DNA of 6,626 nucleotides from Chlamydiota bacterium. GTDB lineage: Bacteria; Chlamydiota; Chlamydiia; Chlamydiales; Simkaniaceae. The notes below the pieces were generated by a model, which was not told the DNA's origin, ran no database searches, and saw only the letters and a list, made by a program, of their open reading frames with translations. The translations under genes and the position numbers were made by a program. Position 1 is the first letter of the stretch. Each line of letters begins with the position of its first letter. Location of the stretch: assembly GCA_029556005.1 (NCBI GenBank), contig JAKQGT010000152.1, positions 1-6,626 on the forward strand, given 5' to 3'. Positions 6,522 through 6,626 of this stretch are shown here, in pieces.

Positions 6522-6626
6522 TCGTTGCGATTGGGCTCGGAATTTTGGGACTGATACTCATCTACTTTGAGTTCTTTGTTCCTGGGGGGATCCTTGGCGT
6601 GTTAGGGGGAGTCTTTATTCTTGCTG
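6518..6626 (+). CDS. Second NfeD-like membrane protein, N-terminal part (cut by right edge)
   Basis: Thirty-six codons are visible from an ATG that overlaps the previous stop by 4 nt (ATGA), with AAGGA 6 nt upstream. The translation is a hydrophobic span followed by YFEFFVPGGILGVLGG (16-31) and the start of another span. This E-x-x-x-PG-x-x-G hairpin is the same pattern seen twice in the membrane block of the preceding gene (residues 518-531 and 566-580), which marks it as a short NfeD-like membrane protein; there is no protease domain at its N-terminus. In many bacteria a NfeD gene is next to a flotillin-like gene (floA/yqfA); what follows here is outside the window. Only 36 residues support the call, so the total length and the presence of an OB-fold are unknown. 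Confidence 0.8.
   Translation, partial: MIVAIGLGILGLILIYFEFFVPGGILGVLGGVFILA

Noticed and set aside
1..6626. Mobile element, phage or CRISPR content
   Set aside because: No transposase, integrase, terminal inverted repeats or regularly spaced repeats were seen; coding density and gene overlaps look like ordinary chromosomal operons.

Overview
The window looks like chromosome of a member of the Chlamydiae, most likely one of the amoeba- or arthropod-associated 'environmental' lineages rather than Chlamydia itself. The main evidence is a compact type III secretion (T3S) translocator cluster: an LcrH/SycD-type TPR chaperone, then a CopB-like membrane protein with a proline-rich N-terminus, then a second translocator-like protein. 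It lies beside a C5-pathway heme gene (hemL) and a long NfeD/ClpP-class membrane protease of a tandem-domain kind. The organism is inferred from gene content; there is no rRNA or other taxonomic marker here. GC looks to be in the mid-40s percent by eye, with an AT-rich divergent intergenic region.

Left half (1-2731, minus strand). Four genes are read right to left in one tight array: an uncharacterised helical 174-aa protein (2731-2207), an LcrH/SycD-like chaperone (2207-1725), a CopB-like translocator (1721-585), and the N-terminal 189 codons of a CopD-like protein that runs off the left edge (from 568). Junctions are a 1-nt stop/start overlap (TAATG), a 3-nt gap, and a gap of about 16 nt with a strong Shine-Dalgarno, so this is almost certainly one transcript. 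The chaperone would hold the two hydrophobic translocators in the cytosol until the T3S apparatus exports them to form the pore in the host membrane. The CopB-like protein carries a PxLxxP motif (residues 96-101) of the kind bound by this chaperone class. The two translocator-like proteins share a short stalk motif (N-S-x-K-x3-W-S) ahead of their hydrophobic parts, which suggests common ancestry.

Middle (2732-3030). A divergent, AT-rich intergenic region of about 300 bp holds the presumed promoters of both operons, a perfect 8-bp inverted repeat, and three TTACT elements.

Right half (3031-6626, plus strand). hemL (glutamate-1-semialdehyde aminomutase) overlaps by 7 nt a 731-aa secreted or membrane-anchored protein with two ClpP/crotonase-fold domains, a membrane block and a C-terminal NfeD OB-fold. 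The first protease domain has lost its serine; the second keeps a Ser/Lys dyad. This gene overlaps by 4 nt (ATGA) a second NfeD-like membrane protein that is cut by the right edge. No RNA genes, mobile elements, CRISPR arrays or clear terminators were seen. The most unusual items are the tandem active/inactive protease architecture and the 174-aa protein that heads the translocator operon.
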